DNA of 64,000 nt, taken from Halothiobacillus sp. (GTDB taxonomy: Bacteria; Pseudomonadota; Gammaproteobacteria; Halothiobacillales; Halothiobacillaceae). Location: positions 81,293-145,292 of the forward strand of contig JAGDVP010000008.1 of NCBI GenBank assembly GCA_023255735.1. The letters are read 5' to 3'. The notes beneath the pieces are model-generated. The model had not been told where the DNA came from. It ran no database searches and saw only the letters and a list, made by a program, of their open reading frames with translations. Positions 50,138 to 59,918 of this stretch are shown piece after piece (position 1 is the first letter of the stretch; each line of letters starts with the position of its first letter). The translations under genes were made by a program, and so were the position numbers.

Positions 50138-50761
50138 TTATACCACGCGGTGCCCTTGCGCCACCAGATACACTTCTTTGGAGCGCGGGCGCGAAGCTTT
50201 GGGCTTTCGCACCGAGACTTCTTTAAACGCGACGCGTGCCAACTTCATGTAGGCGTCAAACCCAATCCCTTGAAAGAGTTTAGTCACAAAAGCGCCCTCT
50301 GGCTTTAACATCTGATGACAAAAATCTAACGCAAGTTCCGCCAAATACATTGCGCGCGGAATATCTACCGATTCCACGCCACTCATGTTGGGCGCCATAT
50401 CGGAAATTACAAGGTCTACGGGGGCATTTTCCAAACGTAGCGTGAGATCAGCCAATACGGAGTTACTTGAAAAATCGCCTTGAATGACGGTGGTATGCGC
50501 AAAATGATCCATGGGCAATAAATCAAGCGCAAAAATATGCCCTTTTTCACCAATAACTTGCGCTGCGTATTGTGTCCAGCCGCCCGGTGCTGCGCCCAAA
50601 TCCACCACGCGTTGGCCTGCTTTCAAAAACCGATCGCGCTCGTTGAGCTCCATGAGTTTATATACGGCACGTGAGCGATAACCTTCTCGTTTCGCTTTCA
50701 GCACGTACTCATCTCGAAAATGCTCGGCCAACCACCGCTGGCTACTACCCGACCGTGCCAT
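50138..50761 (-). CDS. rlmE: 23S rRNA 2'-O-methyltransferase RlmE (FtsJ)
   Basis: Methylates U2552 of 23S rRNA. SAM motif VVDLGAAPGGWTQYAAQ and the K-D-K-E tetrad members in YRSRAVYKL, ISDMAPNMSG, VTKLFQG and SKEVYLVA. Start MARSGSSQRWL; an upstream extension of 16 residues is not conserved. It precedes ftsH by 74 bp as in other gammaproteobacteria. Confidence 0.97.
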   Translation of the reverse strand: MARSGSSQRWLAEHFRDEYVLKAKREGYRSRAVYKLMELNERDRFLKAGQRVVDLGAAPGGWTQYAAQVIGEKGHIFALDLLPMDHFAHTTVIQGDFSSNSVLADLTLRLENAPVDLVISDMAPNMSGVESVDIPRAMYLAELALDFCHQMLKPEGAFVTKLFQGIGFDAYMKLARVAFKEVSVRKPKASRPRSKEVYLVAQGHRVV

Positions 50762-50862
50762 AGGCACCTCTATCCAAAAATACAAGCGAGTATTATGGCC
50801 GTAATGCATTTATTTAGCCAAATAAACGCATTGGCTCAATTGAGCAAGACACGAATAAATCA

Positions 50863-51423
50863 TTACTTTGCGCACCGAAAGCAGCCGACGAGATGGTCGT
50901 TGACCAGCCCCATCGCCTGCAGGTAGGCATAGCACACAGTTGACCCCATAAACTTAAATCCCCGCCGCTTCAAATCGGCGCTGAGTGCGTCTGATTCCGG
51001 CGTAGTGGTAGGGCATTCCGCCTGGGACCGCCACAAGTTGACCCGGGGTTGACCGCCGACAAACCGCCAAACATAAGCATCAAAACTGCCAAACTCGGTT
51101 TGAATAGCGAGAAAGCGTTGCGCGTTGTTGATTGTGGCCAATATTTTTAAACGGTTGCGCACAATGCCTTTATTTAAGAGCAAGGCTTGGATTTTATCCT
51201 CGCCGTATTGCGCAATGATGGCCGGGTCGAACTGATCAAACGCCTGCCGATACGCCGCGCGCTTTTGCAAGATGGTGTACCAACTTAACCCGGCTTGAGC
51301 CGATTCGAGCACAATAAACTCAAAGAGCGTGCGGTCATCATGGACGGGCACACCCCACTGTGTGTCGTGATAAGCAACATAATCGGGTTTACTCAAATCA
51401 ACCCAATCGCAGCGACACAACAT
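50863..51423 (-). CDS. tag: DNA-3-methyladenine glycosylase I
   Basis: Removes 3-methyladenine from DNA. Closely follows E. coli Tag: CRCDWVDLSKPDYVAYHDTQWG (CDWVD, YHDTQWG), LESAQAGLSWYTILQKR, GFKFMGSTVCYAYLQAMG and VNDHLVGCF. The zinc-binding Cys/His near both ends are kept. 186 residues. It follows the PCuAC gene by 14 nt on the same strand. Confidence 0.97.
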   Translation of the reverse strand: MLCRCDWVDLSKPDYVAYHDTQWGVPVHDDRTLFEFIVLESAQAGLSWYTILQKRAAYRQAFDQFDPAIIAQYGEDKIQALLLNKGIVRNRLKILATINNAQRFLAIQTEFGSFDAYVWRFVGGQPRVNLWRSQAECPTTTPESDALSADLKRRGFKFMGSTVCYAYLQAMGLVNDHLVGCFRCAK

Positions 51424-51437
51424 GAGGACGGGAAAAA

Positions 51438-51878
51438 TCAGTGCTTCATCATCGGCATCATGGGGCGTTTTTTGACTGGCACATTGAGTGTTTCGCTCGT
51501 GCCATCGGCAAAACTTAATGTAACAGGCACGGTTTCGCCGGCCACCAACGCTTTTTCAGGGCCGATTAACATGATATGAAAACCGCCCGGGGCAAGTTTG
51601 GTTTCGCCATGCGGTGCTACCAAAATTTCTTTTTGCTCGATCATTTGGTGCATGCCATTCACTTCAACGGATTTATGCAACTGCACTTCTTTGAATCCGG
51701 GCGCGGCAGCTTTAACTAATGCCTCAGGTTTATCGGAATTATTTTTCATATCCAAAAAAACTGCGCTGGCCATTGCGCCCGGCGGCTGCTCGGGAATCCA
51801 AGCTTCTGAAATTACAGGGGCAGCGGCGGCCATGCCGCTGATCGTCATAAATACCGAGCCAATTAAAAAACGCTTCAT
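51438..51878 (-). CDS. Periplasmic copper chaperone PCu(A)C
   Basis: A Sec signal peptide (1-20) leads to a cupredoxin-like domain with copper-ligand motif pieces LHKSVEVNGMHQM and GGFHIMLIG, as in PCuAC (HX10MX21HXM type). The tail ends MMPMMKH, an additional Met/His-rich metal-binding end. Delivers Cu(I) to the CuA site of cytochrome oxidase. Start overlaps the Sco stop (ATGA), so both are made together. Confidence 0.93.
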   Translation of the reverse strand: MKRFLIGSVFMTISGMAAAAPVISEAWIPEQPPGAMASAVFLDMKNNSDKPEALVKAAAPGFKEVQLHKSVEVNGMHQMIEQKEILVAPHGETKLAPGGFHIMLIGPEKALVAGETVPVTLSFADGTSETLNVPVKKRPMMPMMKH

Positions 51879-52597
51879 TGCACTACCTCTTTAAAAAATT
51901 GAACTAAGGCTTGATCCATTGCCGCCGGATCGTGCGGGGAGGGCAAAATTGCCACCATTTTGCCCTCGGGAGAAATTAAACGGTACGCCGTATCGTGGTC
52001 GATCTCGTAGATATTATCACCCGGGGCGTGGGGTGATACCCGATAGCCCGCTTTCAGGGGCTGGGTTACTTTATCGATCATCGCGCGCGAGCCGGTAATT
52101 CCTAAAAAGTCAGGATTAAAATAATGCACATAGTCAGCAATGCGCTTAGGGTTATCGCGGTCGGGATCGACCGAAAGAAACACAATTTGCCAGTGCACGT
52201 CCGGCAGCGATTTTTGTAACTTCGGCAACAAGCCCGAAAGCGCGGTTAATTCGGTGGGGCAAACATCGGGGCAAAAGGTGTAGCCGATATAAAACAGCGT
52301 CCAGTGGTCTTTAAATAGCGCCGGGGTTGCTATGGCACCATGAACGCTCATAAAGTCAGCAGCGGGCACGCTGATCGACGGGCTAACCGGACGCAGCACG
52401 AGCAAATCATTCGATTCAAACGCGGCCAAACGCGCCAATGCGATCTCACGCTCATTGATGTTACCACTCGGCGCATTTTGCCCGCAGGCCGTTGTTAAAA
52501 GCGCAAAGCACACAAGCCCCGCGCTCAAAACGCCCCGCCGAACCATGCGCGCGGGGTTAAATAAAAAACCTAGCGTTTGTGATTGAAAAAAACTCAA
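51875..52597 (-). CDS. Sco1/SenC family copper-binding lipoprotein
   Basis: Thioredoxin-fold protein for CuA assembly of cytochrome c oxidase. Lipobox LLTTAC with Cys38; copper ligands CPDVC (109-113) and His201 (IDHDTAY). Family segments YIGYTFCPDVCPTEL and FLSVDPDRDNP. A membrane anchor by lipidation fits a periplasmic role. No oxidase subunit genes are in the window. Confidence 0.95.
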   Translation of the reverse strand: MSFFQSQTLGFLFNPARMVRRGVLSAGLVCFALLTTACGQNAPSGNINEREIALARLAAFESNDLLVLRPVSPSISVPAADFMSVHGAIATPALFKDHWTLFYIGYTFCPDVCPTELTALSGLLPKLQKSLPDVHWQIVFLSVDPDRDNPKRIADYVHYFNPDFLGITGSRAMIDKVTQPLKAGYRVSPHAPGDNIYEIDHDTAYRLISPEGKMVAILPSPHDPAAMDQALVQFFKEVVQ

Positions 52598-52776
52598 GAA
52601 ACCCTCCTATTGCATGCAACATGACTTAAATCTGCTTTGGGGCGCCCAAGGAACCTCGAACTGATTGGTTAAAAGCGATTAAGCCGTTAATATGCCAGCC
52701 TATCTGCGCGAACAACAGTGTGTCATTTCACACACACTCTATTTGCGCCAGCTCTCATCACCAATACAAGATCAAA

Positions 52777-53103
52777 ATGGCACTTACAACCAAACAAAAA
52801 CAATTTCTCCGTGCGCAGGCACATCACTTAAGCCCCGTCGTTTTGCTGGGGCAGCATGGGCTAACCGAGGCGGTGATGGCTGAAATCGAACTGGCTTTAG
52901 GGATTCACGAGCTGATTAAAGTGCGGATTCCCGGCCAGGATCGGGAAGATAAAAAAGCCATGATGCAGCAAATTGCGACCACAACCCAAGCAGAGCTTGT
53001 GCAAACCGTGGGGCATATGGCCGTTTTTTACCGCCCCGACCCCGATGGCGCGCGGTTAATCTTGCCTAAACCCGAGCGCGCGGGTAGCCGAAAACCGCTC
53101 TAA
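52777..53103 (+). CDS. yhbY: CRS1-YhbY RNA-binding protein
   Basis: Small RNA-binding protein associated with 50S ribosome assembly; 108 residues. Signature: KQFLRAQAHHLSPVVLLGQHGL with the conserved G in LGQHGL, and ELIKVRIPGQDREDKK. Start MALTTKQKQ. In enterics it is next to rlmE divergently; here tag and copper genes separate them. Confidence 0.95.
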   Translation: MALTTKQKQFLRAQAHHLSPVVLLGQHGLTEAVMAEIELALGIHELIKVRIPGQDREDKKAMMQQIATTTQAELVQTVGHMAVFYRPDPDGARLILPKPERAGSRKPL

Positions 53104-53109
53104 GCCTCA

Positions 53110-53808
53110 ATGATTTTGCCTTTTTTGAGCGCGGGAGAGCAGGCCGATCCTAACGATTTCCCGCCCCCGCATCGCGCACTCACCGAGCCGAATGGCTTGC
53201 TGGCTGTTGGCGGCGATTTATCCTTAAGCCGCATGATGGCGGCGTATCAACGCGGTATTTTTCCTTGGTTTGGCGTGGGCGATCCCATTTTGTGGTGGTG
53301 CCCAGATCCGCGTACGGTATTCACTCCCGATCAGTTTCATTTGAGCCAATCGCTTAAAAAATGGCGGCGCCAATCTCGCTATCGCATCACGGTGAACCAT
53401 GCCTTTGCCGAGGTGGTGGCCGGTTGTGCGGCACCCCGCGCCGAGCAAGATGGCACGTGGATTGTGCCGGAGATGTTCGCGGTTTTTTTGGCGCTGCACC
53501 AAGCCGGTTTTGGTTATTCGGTCGAGGTTTGGGATAAAAACCAACTGGTTGGCGGGCTGTTTGGTGCTAAATTTGGCCGCGTAGCCTTTGGTGAATCCAT
53601 GTTTAGCCGGGCGCCCAACGCATCAAAATTTGCGCTTGCCGCCATTTTGGTTGATAACTGCTGGGGCACGCTGGATTTTATGGACTGCCAATTCACGACC
53701 CGCCACTTACTTAGCCTCGGCGCGCAGGAGTGGTCGCGCAGTTATTTTTTACACCGATTATCGATAAGCTTTCAACCGCGAGATTTGGCCACACCAACTA
53801 ACAATTGA
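53110..53808 (+). CDS. aat: Leucyl/phenylalanyl-tRNA-protein transferase
   Basis: Adds Leu or Phe to N-terminal Arg/Lys for the N-end rule. Motifs FPPPHRALTEPNGLLAVGGDLS, AYQRGIFPWFGVGDPILWWCPDPR (GIFPWF, WWCPDPR), EDGTWI-like QDGTWIVPEM, VGGLFGAKFGRVAFGESMFS. 232 residues. Six nt after yhbY; probably co-transcribed. Confidence 0.97.
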   Translation: MILPFLSAGEQADPNDFPPPHRALTEPNGLLAVGGDLSLSRMMAAYQRGIFPWFGVGDPILWWCPDPRTVFTPDQFHLSQSLKKWRRQSRYRITVNHAFAEVVAGCAAPRAEQDGTWIVPEMFAVFLALHQAGFGYSVEVWDKNQLVGGLFGAKFGRVAFGESMFSRAPNASKFALAAILVDNCWGTLDFMDCQFTTRHLLSLGAQEWSRSYFLHRLSISFQPRDLATPTNN

Positions 53809-53888
53809 CGAATTTAACTGCCACCCTGATGATCAAAATCAATCCTATTTTCTATCCCTCGGGATTAATTTAACGGCACGATCTTCAC

Positions 53889-55892
53889 ATGCAACATGAT
53901 GTTATGGCTTCTTTACTGATCTTGCTGATTATTTCAGTCGTCGCGGTGGTGGGCTTTCGGCGCCTGCATTTGCCTGCGATTTTGGGCTATCTGACCGTTG
54001 GCGTCATTGCAGGCCCCTACAGCTTGGGCTGGATTCGCGATCAATCCGATATTCACATCATTGCGGAATTTGGCGTTGTTTTTTTATTGTTTATGCTGGG
54101 GCTGGAGTTTTCATTGCCGCGTCTGATTGCCATGCGCCGTGCGGTCATTGGCATGGGGGGGGCGCAAGTGCTGGCCACAGCGATAGTAACGGGCTTTGCC
54201 GCTTGGCTGATGGGGTTTTCACCTGCCGCAGCCTTTGTGTTGGCGGGTGTGTTAACCGTATCCTCCACCGCCATTGTGATCAAGCAGTTGGGCGAGCAGC
54301 TGGAGCTTAATAGCCGCCACGGGAATAACGCGGTGGGGATTTTGTTATTCCAAGATCTCGCCGTGATTCCTTTTTTGATTATCATCCCCGTGCTGGGTGC
54401 CGCCACAGGCACGCAAGAGAACACCGAACCCACCGCCATTGCCCTGAATATTGCCACCACGATTGGCTTTGGGGTTTTGGCCGCGGGCGTGCTGTTTTTA
54501 GGTGGCCGCTGGGTACTGCGCCCCGTGTTTCGGGAAATTGCGCGCGCGCGTTCAGCCGAGCTATTTACCATCGCCGTGTTATTGGTTGTGTTGGGCGCGG
54601 GCTGGCTCACCGATCAGGCCGGTTTATCCTATGAGCTGGGCGCATTTTTAGCCGGCATTGCGCTTTCTGAAACCCAGTTTAAGCATCAAATTGAGGCCGA
54701 TATTCGCCCGTTTCGCGACGTGTTGCTGGGCTTATTTTTCATCACCATCGGCATGATGCTGAATGTGCGCGAACTGCCGCTGATTTTAGGCTGGGTTGTC
54801 TTACTTTTAGCGCTGGTTGTGCTTGTTAAAACGCTCATCATTTTTTTGATTGGGCGCGCCATGCATGAGGATCACGGCGTGGCGCTGCGCACAGGCTTAG
54901 TGCTCGCGCAGGGCGGGGAGTTTGGGTTTGCCATGTTAGCGATTACCGCCCCCAGCATCATGACCGATTATCAGCGGCAAATCGTGTTGGCCGTAGTTAT
55001 TTTCTCGATGGTATTAACCCCCTTTCTCGTGAAATTTAACGGCCGGCTGGCCAAGCGGATTGTGCCGAGTTACAACAAGCAACGCCAAGCACAAACTGAA
55101 ATTATCGATCAGCATGCCAGCAACATGGCCGGCCATGTGGTGATTTGTGGCTTTGGTCGCGTTGGGCAGAATATTGCCCGGTTGGTGCAAAGCGAAGGGT
55201 TTGAATACACGGCCATTGATGTGGACATTGATATTGTGCGCCAAGCGCGCCAAGCGGGGTTGCCAGTTCATTTTGGCAACTCAACCCATGCCGATATTCT
55301 TGAAGCGGCCGGTTTGAGCCGGGCACGGGTACTGGTGGTTTCGCACTTAGATGAAACCTCCGCGCTCAAAACGGTTGAAGTGGCGCGCACCTTATCTAGC
55401 GAAATTCCCATCATGGTGCGCGCCCGTACCGATGAGCAGCTCGACCCTTTATTTCATGCCGGCGCGACCGAAGTCGTTTCCAGTATTTATGAGATGAGCC
55501 TTGTGCTCTCTGGCAATGTGTTGCGGGCTTTGAATGTGCCTGTATCGAAAATCATCCGGCAAATTCAAGAAATTCGCCGCGAGAATTACGCCCCGCTGCG
55601 GCACACCTACGCCGGCAATCGCGCTCGGGGGTCGGGAGATATGATTCCGCTGGCGCCTCGCACCTTGCGTAATATCGACTTAGTACCCGGCGCCTATGCC
55701 ATTGGCAAGCCATTGGTGCGCTGCATTCCTGCCAATAAAACCATCGTGGTGGATGCCATCAATCGCCAAGGGATTCGGGGGGAATCGCCGCATGAAGAGA
55801 CGCTTCTGCACGAAGGCGACACCCTAACCTTATACGGCGCGCCGGCTGAACTCGATAATGCCGAGCACTTCTTGCTAACCGGCCAAGAGTAA
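53889..55892 (+). CDS. CPA2-type K+/H+ antiporter (Kef/YbaL family) with RCK domains
   Basis: A 667-residue membrane transporter. Residues 5-385 hold 12-13 membrane helices with FLLFMLGLEFSLPRL and VGILLFQDLAVIPFL. A TrkA-N (RCK) domain at about 415-530 has the nucleotide motif HVVICGFGRVGQNIARL, and a TrkA-C domain (about 575-660) follows. Likely a K+ efflux system gated by NAD(H) or glutathione adducts; Kef specificity is unknown. Confidence 0.93.
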   Translation: MQHDVMASLLILLIISVVAVVGFRRLHLPAILGYLTVGVIAGPYSLGWIRDQSDIHIIAEFGVVFLLFMLGLEFSLPRLIAMRRAVIGMGGAQVLATAIVTGFAAWLMGFSPAAAFVLAGVLTVSSTAIVIKQLGEQLELNSRHGNNAVGILLFQDLAVIPFLIIIPVLGAATGTQENTEPTAIALNIATTIGFGVLAAGVLFLGGRWVLRPVFREIARARSAELFTIAVLLVVLGAGWLTDQAGLSYELGAFLAGIALSETQFKHQIEADIRPFRDVLLGLFFITIGMMLNVRELPLILGWVVLLLALVVLVKTLIIFLIGRAMHEDHGVALRTGLVLAQGGEFGFAMLAITAPSIMTDYQRQIVLAVVIFSMVLTPFLVKFNGRLAKRIVPSYNKQRQAQTEIIDQHASNMAGHVVICGFGRVGQNIARLVQSEGFEYTAIDVDIDIVRQARQAGLPVHFGNSTHADILEAAGLSRARVLVVSHLDETSALKTVEVARTLSSEIPIMVRARTDEQLDPLFHAGATEVVSSIYEMSLVLSGNVLRALNVPVSKIIRQIQEIRRENYAPLRHTYAGNRARGSGDMIPLAPRTLRNIDLVPGAYAIGKPLVRCIPANKTIVVDAINRQGIRGESPHEETLLHEGDTLTLYGAPAELDNAEHFLLTGQE

Positions 55893-55964
55893 ATCTTAAA
55901 ATCAAACGGTTGCACGCACGTTTTGCTGCTAAAATTTAACTTATTGATTCACGGGGAGCCTCGC

Positions 55965-56204
55965 ATGATTAACCTGCCCACCCAATACAGCAACACCGCC
56001 CTAGCCGATGAGGCGCTCAACTTCGCTGCGGCGCAAAATCAAAATACCGCAGCAGCCCTTTCGCGCAATACGCCGGTCGAGCCACAAACCCCCAATCGGG
56101 TGAGCAGCCCTGAGCAAATTGCCAGCGCGCTTAAAAGCCAGCAAGGCGCCAGCGGCGTGGCCACAGCGGGCAGCATGGGCTATCTTCTGGATGTGCGCGC
56201 GTAA
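55965..56204 (+). CDS. Small protein of unknown function (79 residues)
   Basis: A short gene with a good GGGGAG site 6 nt before ATG, between the antiporter and mfd. The protein is hydrophilic, rich in Ala, Asn, Gln and Ser (for example ALNFAAAQNQNTAAALSRN), with no signal peptide, membrane helix or cysteine. It ends SMGYLLDVRA. I do not recognise a family. Coding status rests on the ribosome site and fitting position. Confidence 0.6.
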   Translation: MINLPTQYSNTALADEALNFAAAQNQNTAAALSRNTPVEPQTPNRVSSPEQIASALKSQQGASGVATAGSMGYLLDVRA

Positions 56205-56333
56205 CCGGCTGATAACAGGGTTAACCCTCAATTGAATCGGCTTTAAATGCCGCTATTTTGGCCAATACTTTCTCAATTTGAGCCTAATTTCGGCGCACCC
56301 CGTGCTTAGTGAGCACCGACAAAATGCGGAGCA

Positions 56334-59300
56334 ATGCGCCAACTCAGTCCAAAAGCGCCGCCTTTGTTGTGCGAAACCGTCTTAAATACGTCACAATCTG
56401 GCGCGAGCATCCCAAGAACCCACATTAAAACCGACATGGCGCATTCTAAACACCCTGCACGCACCCTGCCCTCATCGGCACAAACCCCTCTATTTTTACG
56501 CAGTGCCCGCATGCTGGGGGTGGCGCACACCCTAGCGGATCTTGCCAAGCACACCCCCCGAGCCATTTTAGCTATTGCGCCCGATAGCCGGAGTGCCGCC
56601 GATATGGCCGAGGCGTTAGCTCTCTTTGGTTGCGCGGCTGATGTTTTTCCCGATTGGGAAGTGCTGCCCTATGACCGGTTTTCGCCGCATCAAGATTTAA
56701 TTTCAGATCGCCTTGCAAGGCTTTGGCACCTGCCCCGCACCGAACGGGGCGTGACCTTGATTGCCGCGCCCACCTTATTGCAACGCTTATCACCACCCGC
56801 GTTTGTGACCGGCAACAGTTTTTTGCTCAAAGCGGGCGATAAGCTCGATCGTGATGCCTACCGCCAGCAACTCATCGATGCGGGGTACCTTGCGGTGACC
56901 CAAGTGGTTCAACCCGGTGAATTTGCCGTGCGCGGTGGCTTAATTGATGTGTTTGCGATGGGCATGAGCCAGCCGGTACGCATTGATTTGTTCGATGATG
57001 AAATTGAAACCCTGCGCTTGTTTGATCCCCAAACCCAGCGCTCCGCCGAGCCGATTGATCGCATTAATTTGCTCCCCGCGCGGGAATATCCGTTAAACGA
57101 GGACGGCATTACCCTGTTTCGGCGCAACTGGCGCAACCGATTTGAGGGCGACCCCACCCGCAGCCCCGTCTATAAACAAATTAGTGAGGGCTTAATACCC
57201 GCAGGCATTGAAACCTATTTGCCGCTATTTTTTGAGCGCACCGCCACCCTGTTCGATTACCTGCCTAAAAATGCCTTGCTTTTCACCCTACCCGGCATTG
57301 ATGCCTCGCTCGAGCGGTTTATTAATGACACCATCCATCGATTCACCCAACGGGCGGGCGATATAAGCCACCCGTTGCTGCGCCCCGATGAGCTCTATCA
57401 AACCGTAGATGAGTATCAAGCCCATCTCAAACACTGGCCGCGTTTTATTACCCTGAATGCCGATCACCCGGGATTGCCACAGGCGACTGTTTTACCCAAC
57501 AAAACACTACCGAACCTCACCAGCCCCAACTTCACCATCAGCCAAAGTAATGAGGCGGAACTGGCGGGTTTAACCGCCTTTGCCAGCGATTTTGCCGGGC
57601 GCATTCTGGTGACGGCAGAAAGTCCCGGTCGCAGGGAAGCCTTGGCCGACCAGTTGGCTAAGGCGCGCCCAGCCGGAACGCTGGCCGCACCCGTGTTTGA
57701 GCGTTTTGAGCAATGGCTTGAAAGTGATGCGCGCTTAGGCTTAATGGTTTCATCCATCGAGCAGGGTGCGATTTTGCAACTGCCCGATCAAGCCGCCCCG
57801 CTCGCCATCATCACCGAAACCGATTTATTTGCCGAACGCGTGGCCCAGCGGCGCAAATCTAGCAGCCGTACCCGCGATGCCGATGCCTTAATCAACAACT
57901 TAAATGAGCTGGCCATTGGCGCGCCCGTGGTGCACGAAACCCATGGCGTTGGCCGATTCGGCGGCTTAATCACGCTGTCGATGAATAACCTTGAGCAAGA
58001 GTTTTTGATTTTGCACTACGCCGGGGATGACAAACTCTACGTACCCGTATCCGCGCTTGAGCTGATTTCACGCTATACCGGCGGCAGTGAGGAGAGTGCG
58101 CCATGGCATAAATTAGGCAGTGGGCAGTGGGAAAAAGCCCGCCGCCGCGCCGCCGAGCAAGTGCGTGATGTGGCCGCTGAATTGCTGGATATTCACGCCC
58201 GTCGCGCCGCTAAAAAAGGCCAATCGCTGCCCATCCCCGAAGAAGATTATGCCCGCTTCGCCCAAAATTTTGCCTTTGAAACCACCCCCGATCAGCAATT
58301 GGCGATTGACAGCGTGCTCAGCGACATGGCGCGCGCCCAGCCGATGGATCGCGTGGTGTGCGGCGATGTCGGGTTTGGCAAAACCGAAGTCGCCATGCGT
58401 GCCGCGTTTGTGGCGGTGATGAATGGCAAACAAGTAGCGGTACTGGTACCCACCACCCTGCTTGCTGAACAGCATTTGCGCAATTTTCGTGATCGTTTTG
58501 CCGGTTGGCCTATGCGGATTGAAGGCTTATCGCGCATGAGCAATGCCAAAAAAACCACGCAAGTGCTGGCCGACATTGCCAGCGGCCAAGTGGATATCGT
58601 GATTGGCACTCACAAATTACTCAGCGATCATCTGGATTTTAAAGACCTAGGGTTAGTTATTATCGATGAAGAACAACGTTTTGGCGTGCGCCACAAAGAG
58701 CAGCTCAAACACTTGCGCGCCGAGGTAGATTTACTCACCCTAACGGCAACGCCGATTCCGCGCACGCTCAATATGGCGCTCTCCGGCATTCGCGATTTAT
58801 CGATTATCGCCACGCCACCGCGCGAGCGGCTCTCGGTTAAAACCCTGCTGCTGCGCTGGGATGATGCGCAAATCCGCGAAGCCGTCCAGCGCGAACTCAA
58901 ACGCGGCGGTCAGGTTTATTTTCTCTACAACGAGGTTAAAACCATTGAGCGCATGGCTAAACAACTGGCCGAATTAATTCCCGAAGCCCGCATTGCCATT
59001 GCCCACGGTCAGCTATCGGAGCGCGCGCTGGAGCAAGTCATGGCCGATTTTTATCACCAGCGTTTTAACCTTTTGCTATCCACCACCATTATTGAATCGG
59101 GCATTGATATTCCCACCGCCAACACCATCCTCATTCATCGCGCCGATAAATTTGGCCTAGCGCAACTGCACCAATTGCGCGGGCGCGTGGGGCGCTCGCA
59201 TCATCGCGCCTATGCCTACCTCATCACACCGGAACCGGCGCAGATGACACCCGATGCGGTTAAACGCCTCGATGCCCTAGCCGCGCTTGAAGAGCTTGGG

Positions 59301-59918
59301 GTGGGCTTTACCCTTGCCACCCACGATTTAGAAATTCGGGGCGCGGGGGAATTGCTGGGTGATGGGCAATCGGGACAAATAGTTGAAGTGGGTTACACCC
59401 TCTACATGGATTTACTCGATCGCGCGGTTAAAGCCTTAAAATCGGGCAAACAACCCGACTTAGCCGCCCCCTTGGAGCGCCAAACCAGCGAAGTTGATTT
59501 AGGCTTACCCGCCCTCATTCCGGCTGATTTTGTCGATGATGTGCACACGCGCTTGATTCTCTACAAGCGGCTGGCTAATTGCACCGATCAAACCGCGATT
59601 GATCGCATGAAAGTTGAACTCATCGACCGCTTTGGCTTGCTGCCCGAGGCCACCGAAACCTTAATTGAAACCCACAGGCTCCGCTTGCGTGCCCGCGCGG
59701 TGGGTATTCGTAAAATCGAATGCGCGGCCAGCGGCGGGCGGTTTATCTTCAATGAACAAGCCGCGATTGATCCGGTCAAACTGGTTAAATTAATTCAAAC
59801 CGAGCCCAGCAAATATCGCCTCACCGCCGATACACTTAAAATTACCCAACCGATGGATAACTTAAGCGCGCGCAGCACGATGGTAATTCAATTACTGAAC
59901 GCGTTATCTGCCGCATGA
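56334..59918 (+). CDS. mfd: Transcription-repair coupling factor Mfd
   Basis: Removes RNA polymerase stalled at DNA damage and recruits UvrA. N-terminal UvrB-like domains (about 40-400), RNA-polymerase-interacting CarD-like domain near GAPVVHETHGVGRFGGL, translocase with Walker A GDVGFGKTE, DEEQRFG and motif VI QLRGRVGRS, C-terminal TRCF domain. The start is unclear: the ATG used gives 1194 residues; an ATG at 56436 (MAHSKHPART) would give 1160, nearer to E. coli (1148). Confidence 0.96.
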   Translation: MRQLSPKAPPLLCETVLNTSQSGASIPRTHIKTDMAHSKHPARTLPSSAQTPLFLRSARMLGVAHTLADLAKHTPRAILAIAPDSRSAADMAEALALFGCAADVFPDWEVLPYDRFSPHQDLISDRLARLWHLPRTERGVTLIAAPTLLQRLSPPAFVTGNSFLLKAGDKLDRDAYRQQLIDAGYLAVTQVVQPGEFAVRGGLIDVFAMGMSQPVRIDLFDDEIETLRLFDPQTQRSAEPIDRINLLPAREYPLNEDGITLFRRNWRNRFEGDPTRSPVYKQISEGLIPAGIETYLPLFFERTATLFDYLPKNALLFTLPGIDASLERFINDTIHRFTQRAGDISHPLLRPDELYQTVDEYQAHLKHWPRFITLNADHPGLPQATVLPNKTLPNLTSPNFTISQSNEAELAGLTAFASDFAGRILVTAESPGRREALADQLAKARPAGTLAAPVFERFEQWLESDARLGLMVSSIEQGAILQLPDQAAPLAIITETDLFAERVAQRRKSSSRTRDADALINNLNELAIGAPVVHETHGVGRFGGLITLSMNNLEQEFLILHYAGDDKLYVPVSALELISRYTGGSEESAPWHKLGSGQWEKARRRAAEQVRDVAAELLDIHARRAAKKGQSLPIPEEDYARFAQNFAFETTPDQQLAIDSVLSDMARAQPMDRVVCGDVGFGKTEVAMRAAFVAVMNGKQVAVLVPTTLLAEQHLRNFRDRFAGWPMRIEGLSRMSNAKKTTQVLADIASGQVDIVIGTHKLLSDHLDFKDLGLVIIDEEQRFGVRHKEQLKHLRAEVDLLTLTATPIPRTLNMALSGIRDLSIIATPPRERLSVKTLLLRWDDAQIREAVQRELKRGGQVYFLYNEVKTIERMAKQLAELIPEARIAIAHGQLSERALEQVMADFYHQRFNLLLSTTIIESGIDIPTANTILIHRADKFGLAQLHQLRGRVGRSHHRAYAYLITPEPAQMTPDAVKRLDALAALEELGVGFTLATHDLEIRGAGELLGDGQSGQIVEVGYTLYMDLLDRAVKALKSGKQPDLAAPLERQTSEVDLGLPALIPADFVDDVHTRLILYKRLANCTDQTAIDRMKVELIDRFGLLPEATETLIETHRLRLRARAVGIRKIECAASGGRFIFNEQAAIDPVKLVKLIQTEPSKYRLTADTLKITQPMDNLSARSTMVIQLLNALSAA

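Noticed and set aside
54053..54610. 185-codon open frame on the minus strand
   Set aside because: Antisense to the antiporter membrane domain, no recognisable motif or ribosome site.
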